From contig CAVHRK010000097.1 of NCBI GenBank assembly GCA_963638365.1, positions 15,536 to 79,535 on the forward strand: a stretch of DNA of 64,000 nucleotides, written 5' to 3'. The notes beneath the pieces are model-generated. The model had not been told where the DNA came from and searched no databases. It saw only the letters and a program-made list of their open reading frames with translations. The position numbers and the translations under genes are program-made. Origin of the DNA: Suilimivivens sp963638365 (lineage in GTDB: Bacteria > Bacillota > Clostridia > Lachnospirales > Lachnospiraceae). Shown here one piece after another: positions 41,647 through 49,988 of the stretch (the stretch's first letter is position 1; each line of letters opens with the position of its first letter).

Positions 41647-44091
41647 ATGATATTACCATTAAGCTGGTTAAAAGAATATGTAGATGTGGATGTAACACCG
41701 GATGAATTAGAGAAGAAGCTGTTTGATGCCGGTTTTGAAGTAGAAGAAAAGTACGAACTGGGTAAGGATGTCAGCAATATTGTCGTTGGACTCGTAGAAT
41801 CCTGTGAACCGATTCCGGATACCCATCTTCATGTGTGTCAGGTCAACGCAGGCGCACATGGCACGATGCAGGTATGCTGTGGTGCCGACAATGTCTGTGC
41901 AGGCGGGAAGTTCCCGTTAGCCCTTCCCGGCGCAACCGTTTATGCAACCGCGAAGGATCATAAGACCGTAGAAGGTGTGATGACCATTAAGAACGGCAAG
42001 CTCCGCGGCTATGAATCGAACGGAATGCTTTGCTCCGGTGTCGAGCTGGGACTTACCGAGGATCTGTATCCGGGGTCTGAATACAACGGATTACTGGTAC
42101 TTCCCGAAGACGTCAATCCGGGCGATGATGTAAAGAAGATCACCGGACTGGATGACTGGATTTTTGATATTGCACTTACCGCAAACCGTCCGGACTGCCA
42201 GAGCATTCTCGGTATGGCAAGAGAAGTGGCTGCAATGCTTGGCAAGCCGCTCAAGATGCCGGCAACCGACTATACCGAAACTGACGTAAAGAAGGATGGT
42301 TTCAAGGTAACGGTAGAAGCACAGGATCTGTGCCCACGTTACAGTGCCCACTATGTATATGATGTAAAGATCGGTGAGTCTCCGCTGTGGATGAAGAGAC
42401 GTCTGGCCCTGGTTGGCATGTCCTCCATTTCCAACGTCGTTGATATCACGAACTATGTATTAAAGGAAATCGGACAGCCGATGCATGCATTTGACGGTTC
42501 TTTTCTGGAAGGAAACGAGATCTGTGTCAGAAGAGCAAAGGATGCAGAGAAGATCATTACCTTAGATGAGCAGGAATATGAAATGACTACCGACAATCTG
42601 GTGATCTGCGATGGCGTTAAGCCGGTTGCACTTGCAGGTGTCATGGGCGGACTGAATTCTGAAATCCGTGATACCACAGAGAGCGTCATCTTTGAGTCTG
42701 CGAAGTTCGCAAGAGACAGCGTCAGAAAGACCGCAAGAAGCCTTGGAAAGAGTACCGATGCCAGTGCCCGTTATGAAAAGGGTGTGGATGAGTATTCAAC
42801 CGTTCTTGGTATGAAGAGAGCATTACATCTGATTGAAGAATTACAGTGTGGTAAGGTTTCTTCCACACATGTAGATATCAATACCGGCAACTCCATTGAG
42901 CCGACCGAAATGAAGGTCAGCATCTCCAAGGTAAACGGCGTGCTTGGCATCACCGTACCGGAAGAAGACATTGTCCGTATTATGAAGAATCTCGATTTTG
43001 CACCTTCGGTAGACGGGGACCAGTTGACGATCCATGTACCGGCTTACCGTGAAGATATGCTTCCGAACGGAGAGAACGATGTAGAGCGTTATCCGGATGT
43101 GGCAGAGGAAGTGATCCGTATGTACGGATACGATCATATCGTGCCGACCTTCCTTCCGACCGCACAGGTGACCATGGGCGGTTTGAATAAGAAGCAGAAG
43201 GGTGAACTTGCCTTAAAGAGAACCTTATGTGCCATCGGCATCAACGAATGTATGCATTATTCCTTCTTCTCCCCGGCAGACTTAGATCTGATGAAGTTCC
43301 CCGAGGACGCAGAAGAACGCAATGCGATCAAGCTGTTAAATCCGATTAACCAGGATCTGTCCTTAATGAGAACAACACTGGCTCCTTCCATGGTAAATGC
43401 CATTGCCAGAAATGAGAAGAATGGTATTCTCTCCGGCAGATTGTTTGAAGTTACAAAGAAGTTCATTCCGAAGTCCCTGCCGTTAACCGAGTATCCCGAG
43501 GAAAAGGATACCCTGTGCATCGGTATTTTCGGAACCCAGGAAAGCTTCTATACCATGAAGAGCATTGCCAATACCATCGCAGAAAGTCTGGATGTAACCT
43601 TTACCTATACTTCTTCCGAGAAGCCGTTCCTGCATCCTTATCAGACCGTGGACGTGCTGTGTGAAGGAGAAATGATCGGCTACTTCGGAAAGCTTGCGTA
43701 CGACATTCAGAACGAACTGAATATGCGTACCAGTGCCTTTATTCTGGAAATGGATCTGGACAAGCTGTCTGCATGGTACGGCAAGAAGAGAGTATTCGAG
43801 TCTCTGAACCGTTTCTCCGAAGAGAAGCGTGACCTTGCACTTGTTATGAATAAAGACATTACCTACGGACAGGTAGAGGAATGCATCCGCAGAGCGAACA
43901 AATACATCAAAGAGATCAAGCTGTTTGACGTATACGAAGGCGGACAGATTCCGGAGGGCAAGAAGAGTATGGCTTATACCATCACCTTTGCACCGAAGGA
44001 AGAGGCCTTTGATGCAGAAGCTATCCAGAAGTTCGTAGACAAAATCTGCAGAACCCTGAAGAATGATCTGGATATCGATCTGAGAGCATAA
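41647..44091 (+). CDS. pheT: Phenylalanine--tRNA ligase beta subunit
   Basis: An 814-residue beta subunit. It starts MILPLSWLKEYVDVDVTPDE and has the N-terminal EMAP-like tRNA-binding domain (VVGLVESCEPIPDTHLHVCQ). The B3/B4 editing domain at about residues 210-400 contains VVDITNYVLKEIGQPMHAFD. B5 and the inactive synthetase-like core follow, and the C-terminal anticodon-binding FDX-ACB domain closes with NDLDIDLRA. Every usual module is present in order. It shares the T-box-controlled transcript with pheS. SD AGGAGG is at 41632-41637. Confidence 0.97.
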   Translation: MILPLSWLKEYVDVDVTPDELEKKLFDAGFEVEEKYELGKDVSNIVVGLVESCEPIPDTHLHVCQVNAGAHGTMQVCCGADNVCAGGKFPLALPGATVYATAKDHKTVEGVMTIKNGKLRGYESNGMLCSGVELGLTEDLYPGSEYNGLLVLPEDVNPGDDVKKITGLDDWIFDIALTANRPDCQSILGMAREVAAMLGKPLKMPATDYTETDVKKDGFKVTVEAQDLCPRYSAHYVYDVKIGESPLWMKRRLALVGMSSISNVVDITNYVLKEIGQPMHAFDGSFLEGNEICVRRAKDAEKIITLDEQEYEMTTDNLVICDGVKPVALAGVMGGLNSEIRDTTESVIFESAKFARDSVRKTARSLGKSTDASARYEKGVDEYSTVLGMKRALHLIEELQCGKVSSTHVDINTGNSIEPTEMKVSISKVNGVLGITVPEEDIVRIMKNLDFAPSVDGDQLTIHVPAYREDMLPNGENDVERYPDVAEEVIRMYGYDHIVPTFLPTAQVTMGGLNKKQKGELALKRTLCAIGINECMHYSFFSPADLDLMKFPEDAEERNAIKLLNPINQDLSLMRTTLAPSMVNAIARNEKNGILSGRLFEVTKKFIPKSLPLTEYPEEKDTLCIGIFGTQESFYTMKSIANTIAESLDVTFTYTSSEKPFLHPYQTVDVLCEGEMIGYFGKLAYDIQNELNMRTSAFILEMDLDKLSAWYGKKRVFESLNRFSEEKRDLALVMNKDITYGQVEECIRRANKYIKEIKLFDVYEGGQIPEGKKSMAYTITFAPKEEAFDAEAIQKFVDKICRTLKNDLDIDLRA

Positions 44092-44144
44092 GCGTGATAG
44101 GATAGTAATAATTTGGTAATACTGATAAAAACCGGAGGTAGATC

Positions 44145-45563
44145 ATGGAACAGAAAAATGTCTGGGAAACCTATAGTACAAAGCAGTTAAAAGAACTGGA
44201 GACATTGAATGAAGAATACCGCGAATTCCTTTCCGAATGCAAAACGGAAAGGGAGTGCGTGGACTATATTGTAAATATGGCAGAAGAAGCCGGATACAAG
44301 GAATTGCAGGAGATCATCAAAAAGGGCGGCAAGCTCAAAAAAGGTGATAAGGTTTATTCCGTATGGATGAACAAGTCCGTTGCATTATTCCATATCGGTG
44401 AGAAGAAGATGGAAGAGGGAATGAACATTCTCGGTGCACACATTGATTCCCCGCGTCTGGATATTAAGCAGAATCCGTTATATGAAGACGGTGGATTTGC
44501 TTATCTTGATACCCATTATTATGGCGGGGTGAAGAAGTATCAGTGGGTAACGATCCCACTTGCCATTCATGGTGTGGTTGTGAAGAAGGACGGAACGACG
44601 ATTGAGCTGAATATCGGTGAAAATGAAGATGATCCGGTATTCTTTATCTCGGACCTGCTCATTCACCTGGCACAGGAACAGCTGGAAAAGAAAGCAGCCA
44701 AGGTGATCGAAGGAGAAGCGCTGGATATTATCGTTGGAAATAAGCCGCTTACGTTCTCCAAGGAAGAGAAGGAGAAGAAGGGCGAATCCGCAGGCAAGGA
44801 TGCCGTAAAGAAGGGCATTCTCAATATCCTCAAAGAGAACTATGACATGGACGAAGAGGACTTCATTTCCGCAGAGCTTGAAGTGGTTCCTGCCGGAAAG
44901 GCAAGAGAAGCCGGATTCGACCGCAGCATGATTTTAAGCTACGGACAGGATGACAGAGTCTGTGCATTTACTTCTTTAAAGGCAATGCTTGAAATGAAGA
45001 GTGTGGAAAGAACCGCCTGCTGTCTGTTAGTGGATAAAGAAGAAATCGGAAGTGTCGGTGCAACCGGTATGCAGTCCCATTTCTTTGAAAATATGGTAGC
45101 CGAGGTGCTGAACCTCTTAGGTGAGTATTCCGAACTGAATGTACGCAGATGCTTAGCGTCCTCCTGCATGCTTTCTTCGGATGTGAGCAGTGCGTTTGAT
45201 CCGACCTATGCAGCAAGCTTTGATAAGAAAAATGTGGCTTATCTTGGCGGAGGTATGGTCTTCAATAAATTTACCGGAGCCAGAGGAAAGTCCGGATCCA
45301 ACGATGCCAACGCAGAATATCTGGCACATATCCGCAGCATCTTTGAGAAGGAAAACATTCATTTCCAGACTGCGGAGCTTGGCCGTGTAGATCTTGGCGG
45401 CGGCGGTACGATTGCCTATATTCTTGCTTTATATGGCATGAATGTCATCGACAGCGGTGTAGCGGTATTAAATATGCATGCACCCTGGGAAGCTACAAGC
45501 AAGGCCGATGTATATGAGACAAAGCGCGGTTATGTGGCATTCTTAAAGGGAGCAACCATCTAA
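44145..45563 (+). CDS. M18-family aminopeptidase
   Basis: A 472-residue metallo-aminopeptidase (aspartyl aminopeptidase/LAP4-like, M18), which releases N-terminal residues from peptides using two zinc ions. Metal and catalytic marks are GAHIDSPRLDIKQNP (about residue 90), DKEEIGSVGATG (about 300) and the C-terminal NMHAPWEATSKADVYE with a histidine ligand. The Lys-rich insert KEEKEKKGESAGKD is typical of clostridial members. CGGAGGT precedes ATG 44145. The stop TAA shares its last base with the queA ATG (TAATG), so the two are translationally coupled. Confidence 0.92.
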   Translation: MEQKNVWETYSTKQLKELETLNEEYREFLSECKTERECVDYIVNMAEEAGYKELQEIIKKGGKLKKGDKVYSVWMNKSVALFHIGEKKMEEGMNILGAHIDSPRLDIKQNPLYEDGGFAYLDTHYYGGVKKYQWVTIPLAIHGVVVKKDGTTIELNIGENEDDPVFFISDLLIHLAQEQLEKKAAKVIEGEALDIIVGNKPLTFSKEEKEKKGESAGKDAVKKGILNILKENYDMDEEDFISAELEVVPAGKAREAGFDRSMILSYGQDDRVCAFTSLKAMLEMKSVERTACCLLVDKEEIGSVGATGMQSHFFENMVAEVLNLLGEYSELNVRRCLASSCMLSSDVSSAFDPTYAASFDKKNVAYLGGGMVFNKFTGARGKSGSNDANAEYLAHIRSIFEKENIHFQTAELGRVDLGGGGTIAYILALYGMNVIDSGVAVLNMHAPWEATSKADVYETKRGYVAFLKGATI

Positions 45564-46612
45564 TGAAGACATCGGATTTTAATTTTGATTTACCGGAGGA
45601 GCTGATCGCCCAGGATCCGCTGGAGGACCGCTCCTCTTCACGATTGCTGATTGTCGATAAGAAAACCGGAGAATGGAAGCATGAAATTTTCCGGAACATT
45701 ATTGATTATCTGAAACCGGGGGACTGCCTTGTTTTAAACAATACGAAAGTATTACCGGCGCGTCTCATGGGAACCAAGGAAGATACCGGAGCTTCGGTAG
45801 AGATCCTTTTGCTGAAACGAAGAGAAGGTGACGTGTGGGAAACCCTTGTGAAGCCGGGAAAGAAGATGCGTCCCGGTGCAAAGGTGGTCTTTGGCGATGG
45901 AAGACTGAAAGCAGAGGTGCTGGATGTAGTGGAAGAGGGCAACCGCCTTGTGAAGTTTTATTATGAGGGAATCTGGGAAGAGGTTCTGGATTCGCTGGGC
46001 GAGATGCCGCTTCCTCCTTACATTACCCATAAGTTAAAGGACAAGAATCGTTACCAGACCGTGTATGCGAAGTTTGACGGATCAGCCGCAGCACCGACGG
46101 CCGGACTTCATTTTACGAAGGAACTGCTGCAACAGATTGAGCAGAAAGGCGTGAAGCTTGCGTATGTGACGCTTCATGTGGGTCTTGGCACCTTCCGCCC
46201 GGTGAAGGTGGATGATGTGTTAGAGCATCATATGCATTCGGAATATTATCAGGTGACGCAGGAAGCCGCAGACCTCATCAATCAGACGAAGGAAAACGGC
46301 GGACGTGTAATCTGTGTCGGAACGACAAGCTGCCGGACGATTGAAAGTGCCGCGGATGAAAACGGAAGGCTGGAGGAATGCTGTGGAAATACCGAGATCT
46401 TTATTTATCCGGGATACCGGTTTAAGGTTTTAGACTGCCTGATTACGAATTTCCATCTGCCGGAGTCAACACTGGTGATGCTGGTGAGTGCACTGGCAGG
46501 ACGGGAACATGTTCTTGCAGCTTACAAAGAAGCAGTACGCGAAAAATATCGTTTTTTCTCTTTCGGGGATGCCTGTTTCTTTACGGATACTTTACAAAAA
46601 CAGGATTTGTGA
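45563..46612 (+). CDS. queA: S-adenosylmethionine:tRNA ribosyltransferase-isomerase
   Basis: A 349-residue QueA, which transfers and rearranges the ribosyl group of SAM onto preQ1 in tRNA to make epoxyqueuosine. Diagnostic segments are FDLPEELIAQDPLEDRSSSR at the N-terminus, NNTKVLPARL, GSAAAPTAGLHFT, THVGLGTFRPV-like LHVGLGTFRPVKVDD and the C-terminal TNFHLPESTLVMLVSA. Length matches the family. It starts on the last base of the aminopeptidase stop. The other queuosine gene often adjacent, tgt, is not present; a PilZ gene follows. Confidence 0.96.
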   Translation: MKTSDFNFDLPEELIAQDPLEDRSSSRLLIVDKKTGEWKHEIFRNIIDYLKPGDCLVLNNTKVLPARLMGTKEDTGASVEILLLKRREGDVWETLVKPGKKMRPGAKVVFGDGRLKAEVLDVVEEGNRLVKFYYEGIWEEVLDSLGEMPLPPYITHKLKDKNRYQTVYAKFDGSAAAPTAGLHFTKELLQQIEQKGVKLAYVTLHVGLGTFRPVKVDDVLEHHMHSEYYQVTQEAADLINQTKENGGRVICVGTTSCRTIESAADENGRLEECCGNTEIFIYPGYRFKVLDCLITNFHLPESTLVMLVSALAGREHVLAAYKEAVREKYRFFSFGDACFFTDTLQKQDL

Positions 46613-46640
46613 GTAAGATAGTACTAATGGAGGGTTTACC

Positions 46641-46985
46641 ATGGAAGAGAGAAGAAAGAACAACCGAATTAAATTAACATCGTCCTTATTTATTAAAAGA
46701 CTGGATCGTGATACGCAGGAAGAGGTCGAGATTGAGATCCTGGATGTTTCCAAGTCCGGCGTGGGATTTTCCTGTACTAAGCCGCTGGAGATCGGAGCTG
46801 TTTATGAATCTCATCTGCGCATCTGGACACAGGAAGTACTGCATGCCTTTCTGGAAATCGTGCGTATTGAGAAGAATGCGGATGGCTTTGTTTATGGAGC
46901 AATCTTCATTGGAATGCCGGAGATGGAAGCATCCAGAATCCAGCTTTATGATACCATCAATAATCTGACTCAAGGGGAAAAATGA
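46641..46985 (+). CDS. PilZ domain protein (predicted c-di-GMP receptor)
   Basis: A 114-residue single-domain PilZ protein. The N-terminal arginine motif is RRKNNR (RxxxR, residues 4-9), and the second motif is DVSKSGVGF ((D/N)xSxxG). Both c-di-GMP-contacting motifs are intact, so binding is likely. There is no output domain, so it probably acts by protein-protein contact. Its stop overlaps the VanZ-family start (ATGA), suggesting that its target may be that membrane protein or a common process. The window also encodes a diguanylate cyclase (13.3 kb) and an EAL hydrolase (22.5 kb). Confidence 0.92.
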   Translation: MEERRKNNRIKLTSSLFIKRLDRDTQEEVEIEILDVSKSGVGFSCTKPLEIGAVYESHLRIWTQEVLHAFLEIVRIEKNADGFVYGAIFIGMPEMEASRIQLYDTINNLTQGEK

Positions 46986-47500
46986 GAAAGAAAAAGATTT
47001 ATACCGTGACAGCGGTTTGCCTGCTGGTGCTTTTGTATATTATGATTTTTCTGCTGTCATCGGATGTGGCAGAGGATTCCTCGGTGAAGAGCTCGGCAGT
47101 GACCGAATTTCTGTTGAAGGTCCTGAGCCTGTTCCAGAAGAGTGACGGAACACCAACGACAGAGATTATCGTGGATCTTTTCCCTCTGGAACTGGAAAAG
47201 ATCGTACGGAAAGTGGCACATTTTTCCGAATACTTTTGCGTCGGCCTGCTTTCCTACAGTCTGGTTCTGTTGTGGTGGAAGGGAAAGGTCTGGAGCGGAA
47301 GAGTCCTGATCGGGATGCAGCTGTTGCTGTCGGCATCCCTGGATGAAATTCATCAGTACTTCGTGCCGGGCCGGTATGCAACCGTGAAGGATGTTCTGAT
47401 TGACTGTGCGGGTGGAATTACCGGTATGGTGATTCTTGGAATGGTATTTGCAATAAGAAAACATCAAAGATATAAAAAGTCCCCTGTACCTTTTAAATAA
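46982..47500 (+). CDS. VanZ family membrane protein
   Basis: A 172-residue membrane protein of the VanZ-like family, with an N-terminal membrane segment (VTAVCLLVLLYIMIFLLSS) and further segments later. The family signature is VRKVAHFSEYFCVGLLSYSL with the conserved HxxEY-type histidine and glutamate, then LDEIHQYFVPGRYATVKDVLID. VanZ is linked to teicoplanin resistance in enterococci, but most homologues are of unknown function. The ATG overlaps the PilZ stop by four bases. Its stop codon lies in the loop-side arm of a bidirectional terminator. Confidence 0.92.
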   Translation: MRKKKIYTVTAVCLLVLLYIMIFLLSSDVAEDSSVKSSAVTEFLLKVLSLFQKSDGTPTTEIIVDLFPLELEKIVRKVAHFSEYFCVGLLSYSLVLLWWKGKVWSGRVLIGMQLLLSASLDEIHQYFVPGRYATVKDVLIDCAGGITGMVILGMVFAIRKHQRYKKSPVPFK

Positions 47501-47518
47501 GGTGCAGGGGATTTGTCT
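47480..47518. terminator. Bidirectional terminator between the VanZ gene and tyrA
   Basis: TCCCCTGTACCTT (47480-47492) pairs with AAGGTGCAGGGGA (47499-47511), one mismatch or wobble. Plus strand continues TTTGTCT; on the minus strand the stem is followed by CTTTTTAT, a better T tract. It ends both converging operons. Confidence 0.88.
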
Positions 47519-47541
47519 GCCTATAAATTCTTTTTCTCTTT

Positions 47542-48651
47542 TTAGGGAAGATGGGTGAGGTAGCCGTTTTTCTGTAACAGTTCTTCGGCCTGCTTCAGGC
47601 TTTCTTCCTGATAAACCTCGATGCGCAGAGCACCATCGGTACGTTCCCGGTTATGGGTAATGCCGATGTTCTTAATGCTGATGGAATTTTCAGCAAGCAG
47701 CATGGCAACGGATGCAAGAGCACCGGGCTGATCGGCAATTTCCACATGGATTGCATAGGTCTTCTTGATCGGACCGCTTGAAGTATTGACGAAGGAATCC
47801 CGGTAATCACGCGCTTCTTTAAAGAAGTCGAAGATTTCCTGCTCCGTAGAATCATCAATGAACTTCTTGGCCTTCTGTAGGGCCGTAATATAATGATCCA
47901 GTAAGACCGAAATATTCTCCCTGTTGGTCAGACAGATCTGCTGCCACATCACAGGAGAAGAGGAGGAAATCCGGGTGATGTCCTTAAAGCCTCCGGCTGC
48001 GATGGTTTTCATCAGTTCATCCGGGGTATCCTCAGCCTTGATGAGATTTACCAAAGAAGCGGATATTACATGCGGAAGGTGGCTTACTGCACCGGTAATG
48101 AAATCGTGCTTCTGGTAATCCATCAGGAGCGGTACGGAACCGATGGATTCGATGAGATCGCGGAAAGCCGATACGGTTTCTTTTGAAACGCCGCTGCAGG
48201 GAGTCAGAATATAGTAAGCGTTCTGCAAGAGCAGGGATTTGGAATTGATAAATCCGACACGCTCGCTGCCTGCCATAGGATGGCCGCCGATGAATCGATC
48301 TTCTAACTGCAGTTCCTCCACCTGTTTATGGATGTGAGTTTTAACACTGCCTACATCGGTAATCAGACAGGTATCGGGAGTAAATTCTTTTAATAAGGAT
48401 AAATTATGGGCATTATCGGAAACCGGTGCACATAAGAAGACGCAGTCGCATTGTGCAAAGGCTTCATTAATGGAACCGGTGGTTTCGGATGCAACCCCGC
48501 TTGTCAGGGCAAGCTTCATGGTATTGGGATCGGCATCAAAAACAAGGATCCGGCTTGCGGGGTACTTTTCACGAATGGCGCGGGCAATGGAACCGCCGAT
48601 CAGTCCGAGTCCGATAAATCCAAAGGTCTGAAAATCGGTATTTGTGATCAT
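47542..48651 (-). CDS. tyrA: Prephenate dehydrogenase with ACT domain
   Basis: A 369-residue NAD(P)-dependent enzyme converting prephenate to 4-hydroxyphenylpyruvate for tyrosine. The Rossmann fingerprint is FGFIGLGLIGGSIARAI (residues 11-27). GGHPMAGSERVGF carries the substrate-binding region with the catalytic histidine. A C-terminal ACT domain (about 300-365, AIHVEIADQPGALASVAMLL) is likely to bind tyrosine for feedback inhibition. The ATG overlaps the aroF stop (ATGA), so first and late steps of aromatic synthesis are coupled. No chorismate mutase domain is fused. Confidence 0.95.
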   Translation of the reverse strand: MITNTDFQTFGFIGLGLIGGSIARAIREKYPASRILVFDADPNTMKLALTSGVASETTGSINEAFAQCDCVFLCAPVSDNAHNLSLLKEFTPDTCLITDVGSVKTHIHKQVEELQLEDRFIGGHPMAGSERVGFINSKSLLLQNAYYILTPCSGVSKETVSAFRDLIESIGSVPLLMDYQKHDFITGAVSHLPHVISASLVNLIKAEDTPDELMKTIAAGGFKDITRISSSSPVMWQQICLTNRENISVLLDHYITALQKAKKFIDDSTEQEIFDFFKEARDYRDSFVNTSSGPIKKTYAIHVEIADQPGALASVAMLLAENSISIKNIGITHNRERTDGALRIEVYQEESLKQAEELLQKNGYLTHLP

Positions 48652-49664
48652 GATAAACTCCTGTTCATAAGAGAAGCGAAAGGCTTAAGCTCTGTCATTA
48701 AGGTATCAAAACGTTCAAAGGTCAGGGACTGCGGACCATCGGAGAGGGCATGGGCGGGATCGTTATGCACTTCAATGATCAGTCCGTCGGCACCACTTGC
48801 GACAGCAGCCTTGGCCATAGGAGGAACGTAAGCATACGCTCCGGTGGCATGGGAAGGATCCACAATAACCGGAAGGTGTGTCTTGGATCTTAATACAGGA
48901 ATGGCACTTAAGTCAAGTGTATTCCGGGTAGCGGTTTCATAAGTACGGATACCGCGTTCACACAAAACGACATTCGGGTTGCCGGCATCCATAATGTATT
49001 CGGCAGCGTTCAGCCATTCATCGATGGTGGCGCATAAGCCTCTTTTTAATAAAACCGGAAGACCGGACTGGCCGGCTTCTTTTAACAGAATGAAGTTCTG
49101 CATGTTCCGGGCGCCGATCTGGATCATATCCACATATTTAACGGCTGCCTCGATGGCTTCCTGGCTTACCACTTCACATACGGTAGCAAGTCCGGTAGCC
49201 TGTCCTGCCTCCTGCATGTATTTCAGACCGTCCTCTTCCAGTCCCTGGAAAGAATAGGGTGAGGTACGCGGCTTGTAAGCACCGCCACGAAGGACGCTGG
49301 CTCCGGATTTCTTGACGGCAACGGCAATCTTCATAAGCTGGTCATTGCTTTCTACGGCACAGGGACCGGCGATAACGGTAAGGTGGCCGGGGCCGAAAAC
49401 GGTATTGCCGACCTTCACCACACTGGGTTCCGGATGGAACTTAATGTTGCTTAATTTATAGCTTTCGGTTACCGGTAGAATCCGGTCCACGCCATCGAAA
49501 ATCGTCAGGTTATCGGTGGAAAGACGGGTTTTGTCACCGACCACACCGATGATGGTGACCTGATCCCCTTTGGAAAGGTGGACATGCAGTCCGTTTTCTT
49601 CGATATATCTGGTAACAGCTCCGATACTTTGGTCGGAGGCATTGGGTTTCATAACAACAATCAT
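48648..49664 (-). CDS. aroF: 3-deoxy-7-phosphoheptulonate synthase (DAHP synthase)
   Basis: A 338-residue type I-beta DAHP synthase, first enzyme of the shikimate pathway (PEP plus erythrose 4-phosphate). An N-terminal ferredoxin-like regulatory domain (residues 1-70, MIVVMKPNASDQSIGAVTRY) precedes the barrel. In Thermotoga this extension gives tyrosine and phenylalanine inhibition. Barrel marks are VIAGPCAVES, SVLRGGAYKPRTSPYSFQGL, IQIGARNMQNF, LLKRG, and the C-terminal DPSHATG with metal ligands. AGGAAG precedes the ATG on the minus strand. It is first in a two-gene operon with tyrA, so it probably supplies mostly tyrosine. Confidence 0.96.
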   Translation of the reverse strand: MIVVMKPNASDQSIGAVTRYIEENGLHVHLSKGDQVTIIGVVGDKTRLSTDNLTIFDGVDRILPVTESYKLSNIKFHPEPSVVKVGNTVFGPGHLTVIAGPCAVESNDQLMKIAVAVKKSGASVLRGGAYKPRTSPYSFQGLEEDGLKYMQEAGQATGLATVCEVVSQEAIEAAVKYVDMIQIGARNMQNFILLKEAGQSGLPVLLKRGLCATIDEWLNAAEYIMDAGNPNVVLCERGIRTYETATRNTLDLSAIPVLRSKTHLPVIVDPSHATGAYAYVPPMAKAAVASGADGLIIEVHNDPAHALSDGPQSLTFERFDTLMTELKPFASLMNRSLS

Positions 49665-49694
49665 GGTATAACTTCCTTTCTTAATGTATAATAT

Positions 49695-49723
49695 ATTACA
49701 GAGCTATTTTGTAGAAATATCAA
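49695..49723 (-). promoter_or_regulatory. Predicted promoter of aroF-tyrA
   Basis: On the minus strand TTGATA (49723-49718), 17-base spacer, TGTAAT (49700-49695). The aroF ATG starts at 49664. Three CTTC(G/A)ACG repeats lie immediately upstream of the -35. Confidence 0.5.
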
Positions 49724-49733
49724 TTCTTTAGCA

Positions 49734-49772
49734 CTTCGACGCTTCGACGCTTTAGTCTATGACACTTCAACG
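49734..49772. repeat. Three CTTC(G/A)ACG repeats upstream of aroF
   Basis: CTTCGACG at 49734-49741 and 49742-49749 in tandem, then CTTCAACG at 49765-49772. Each is just past the aroF -35 in the direction where activators bind. The words CTTTAG flank the tandem pair. The remainder of the 324-base gap (49665-49988) holds only AT-rich sequence and the two promoters. Confidence 0.6.
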
Positions 49773-49924
49773 TACTAATTTTAATTCCGATTCAGCAATA
49801 AGTCAATATGGAAATTAGAAATTATAGTAATGATTCAGAACTCCATTCACCATGTCTATTATGCATATTTTATCTTACAGAACATAAATAATAAAGAATG
49901 TGTAGGAAAATTCACCAAAAACAC

Positions 49925-49953
49925 TTGTGTATTATCAGAAAATTTAGTAAAAT
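49925..49953 (+). promoter_or_regulatory. Predicted promoter of the EF-G-like gene
   Basis: TTGTGT (49925-49930), 17-base spacer, TAAAAT (49948-49953). The start codon is at 49989. Confidence 0.55.
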
Positions 49954-49988
49954 AGATGCATGGTATTTGAAAGAATGGAGGGAAACGC

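Noticed and set aside
49665..49988. Riboswitch or T-box upstream of aroF
   Set aside because: No TGGNACC, no strong terminator and no conserved leader structure; only promoters and short repeats.
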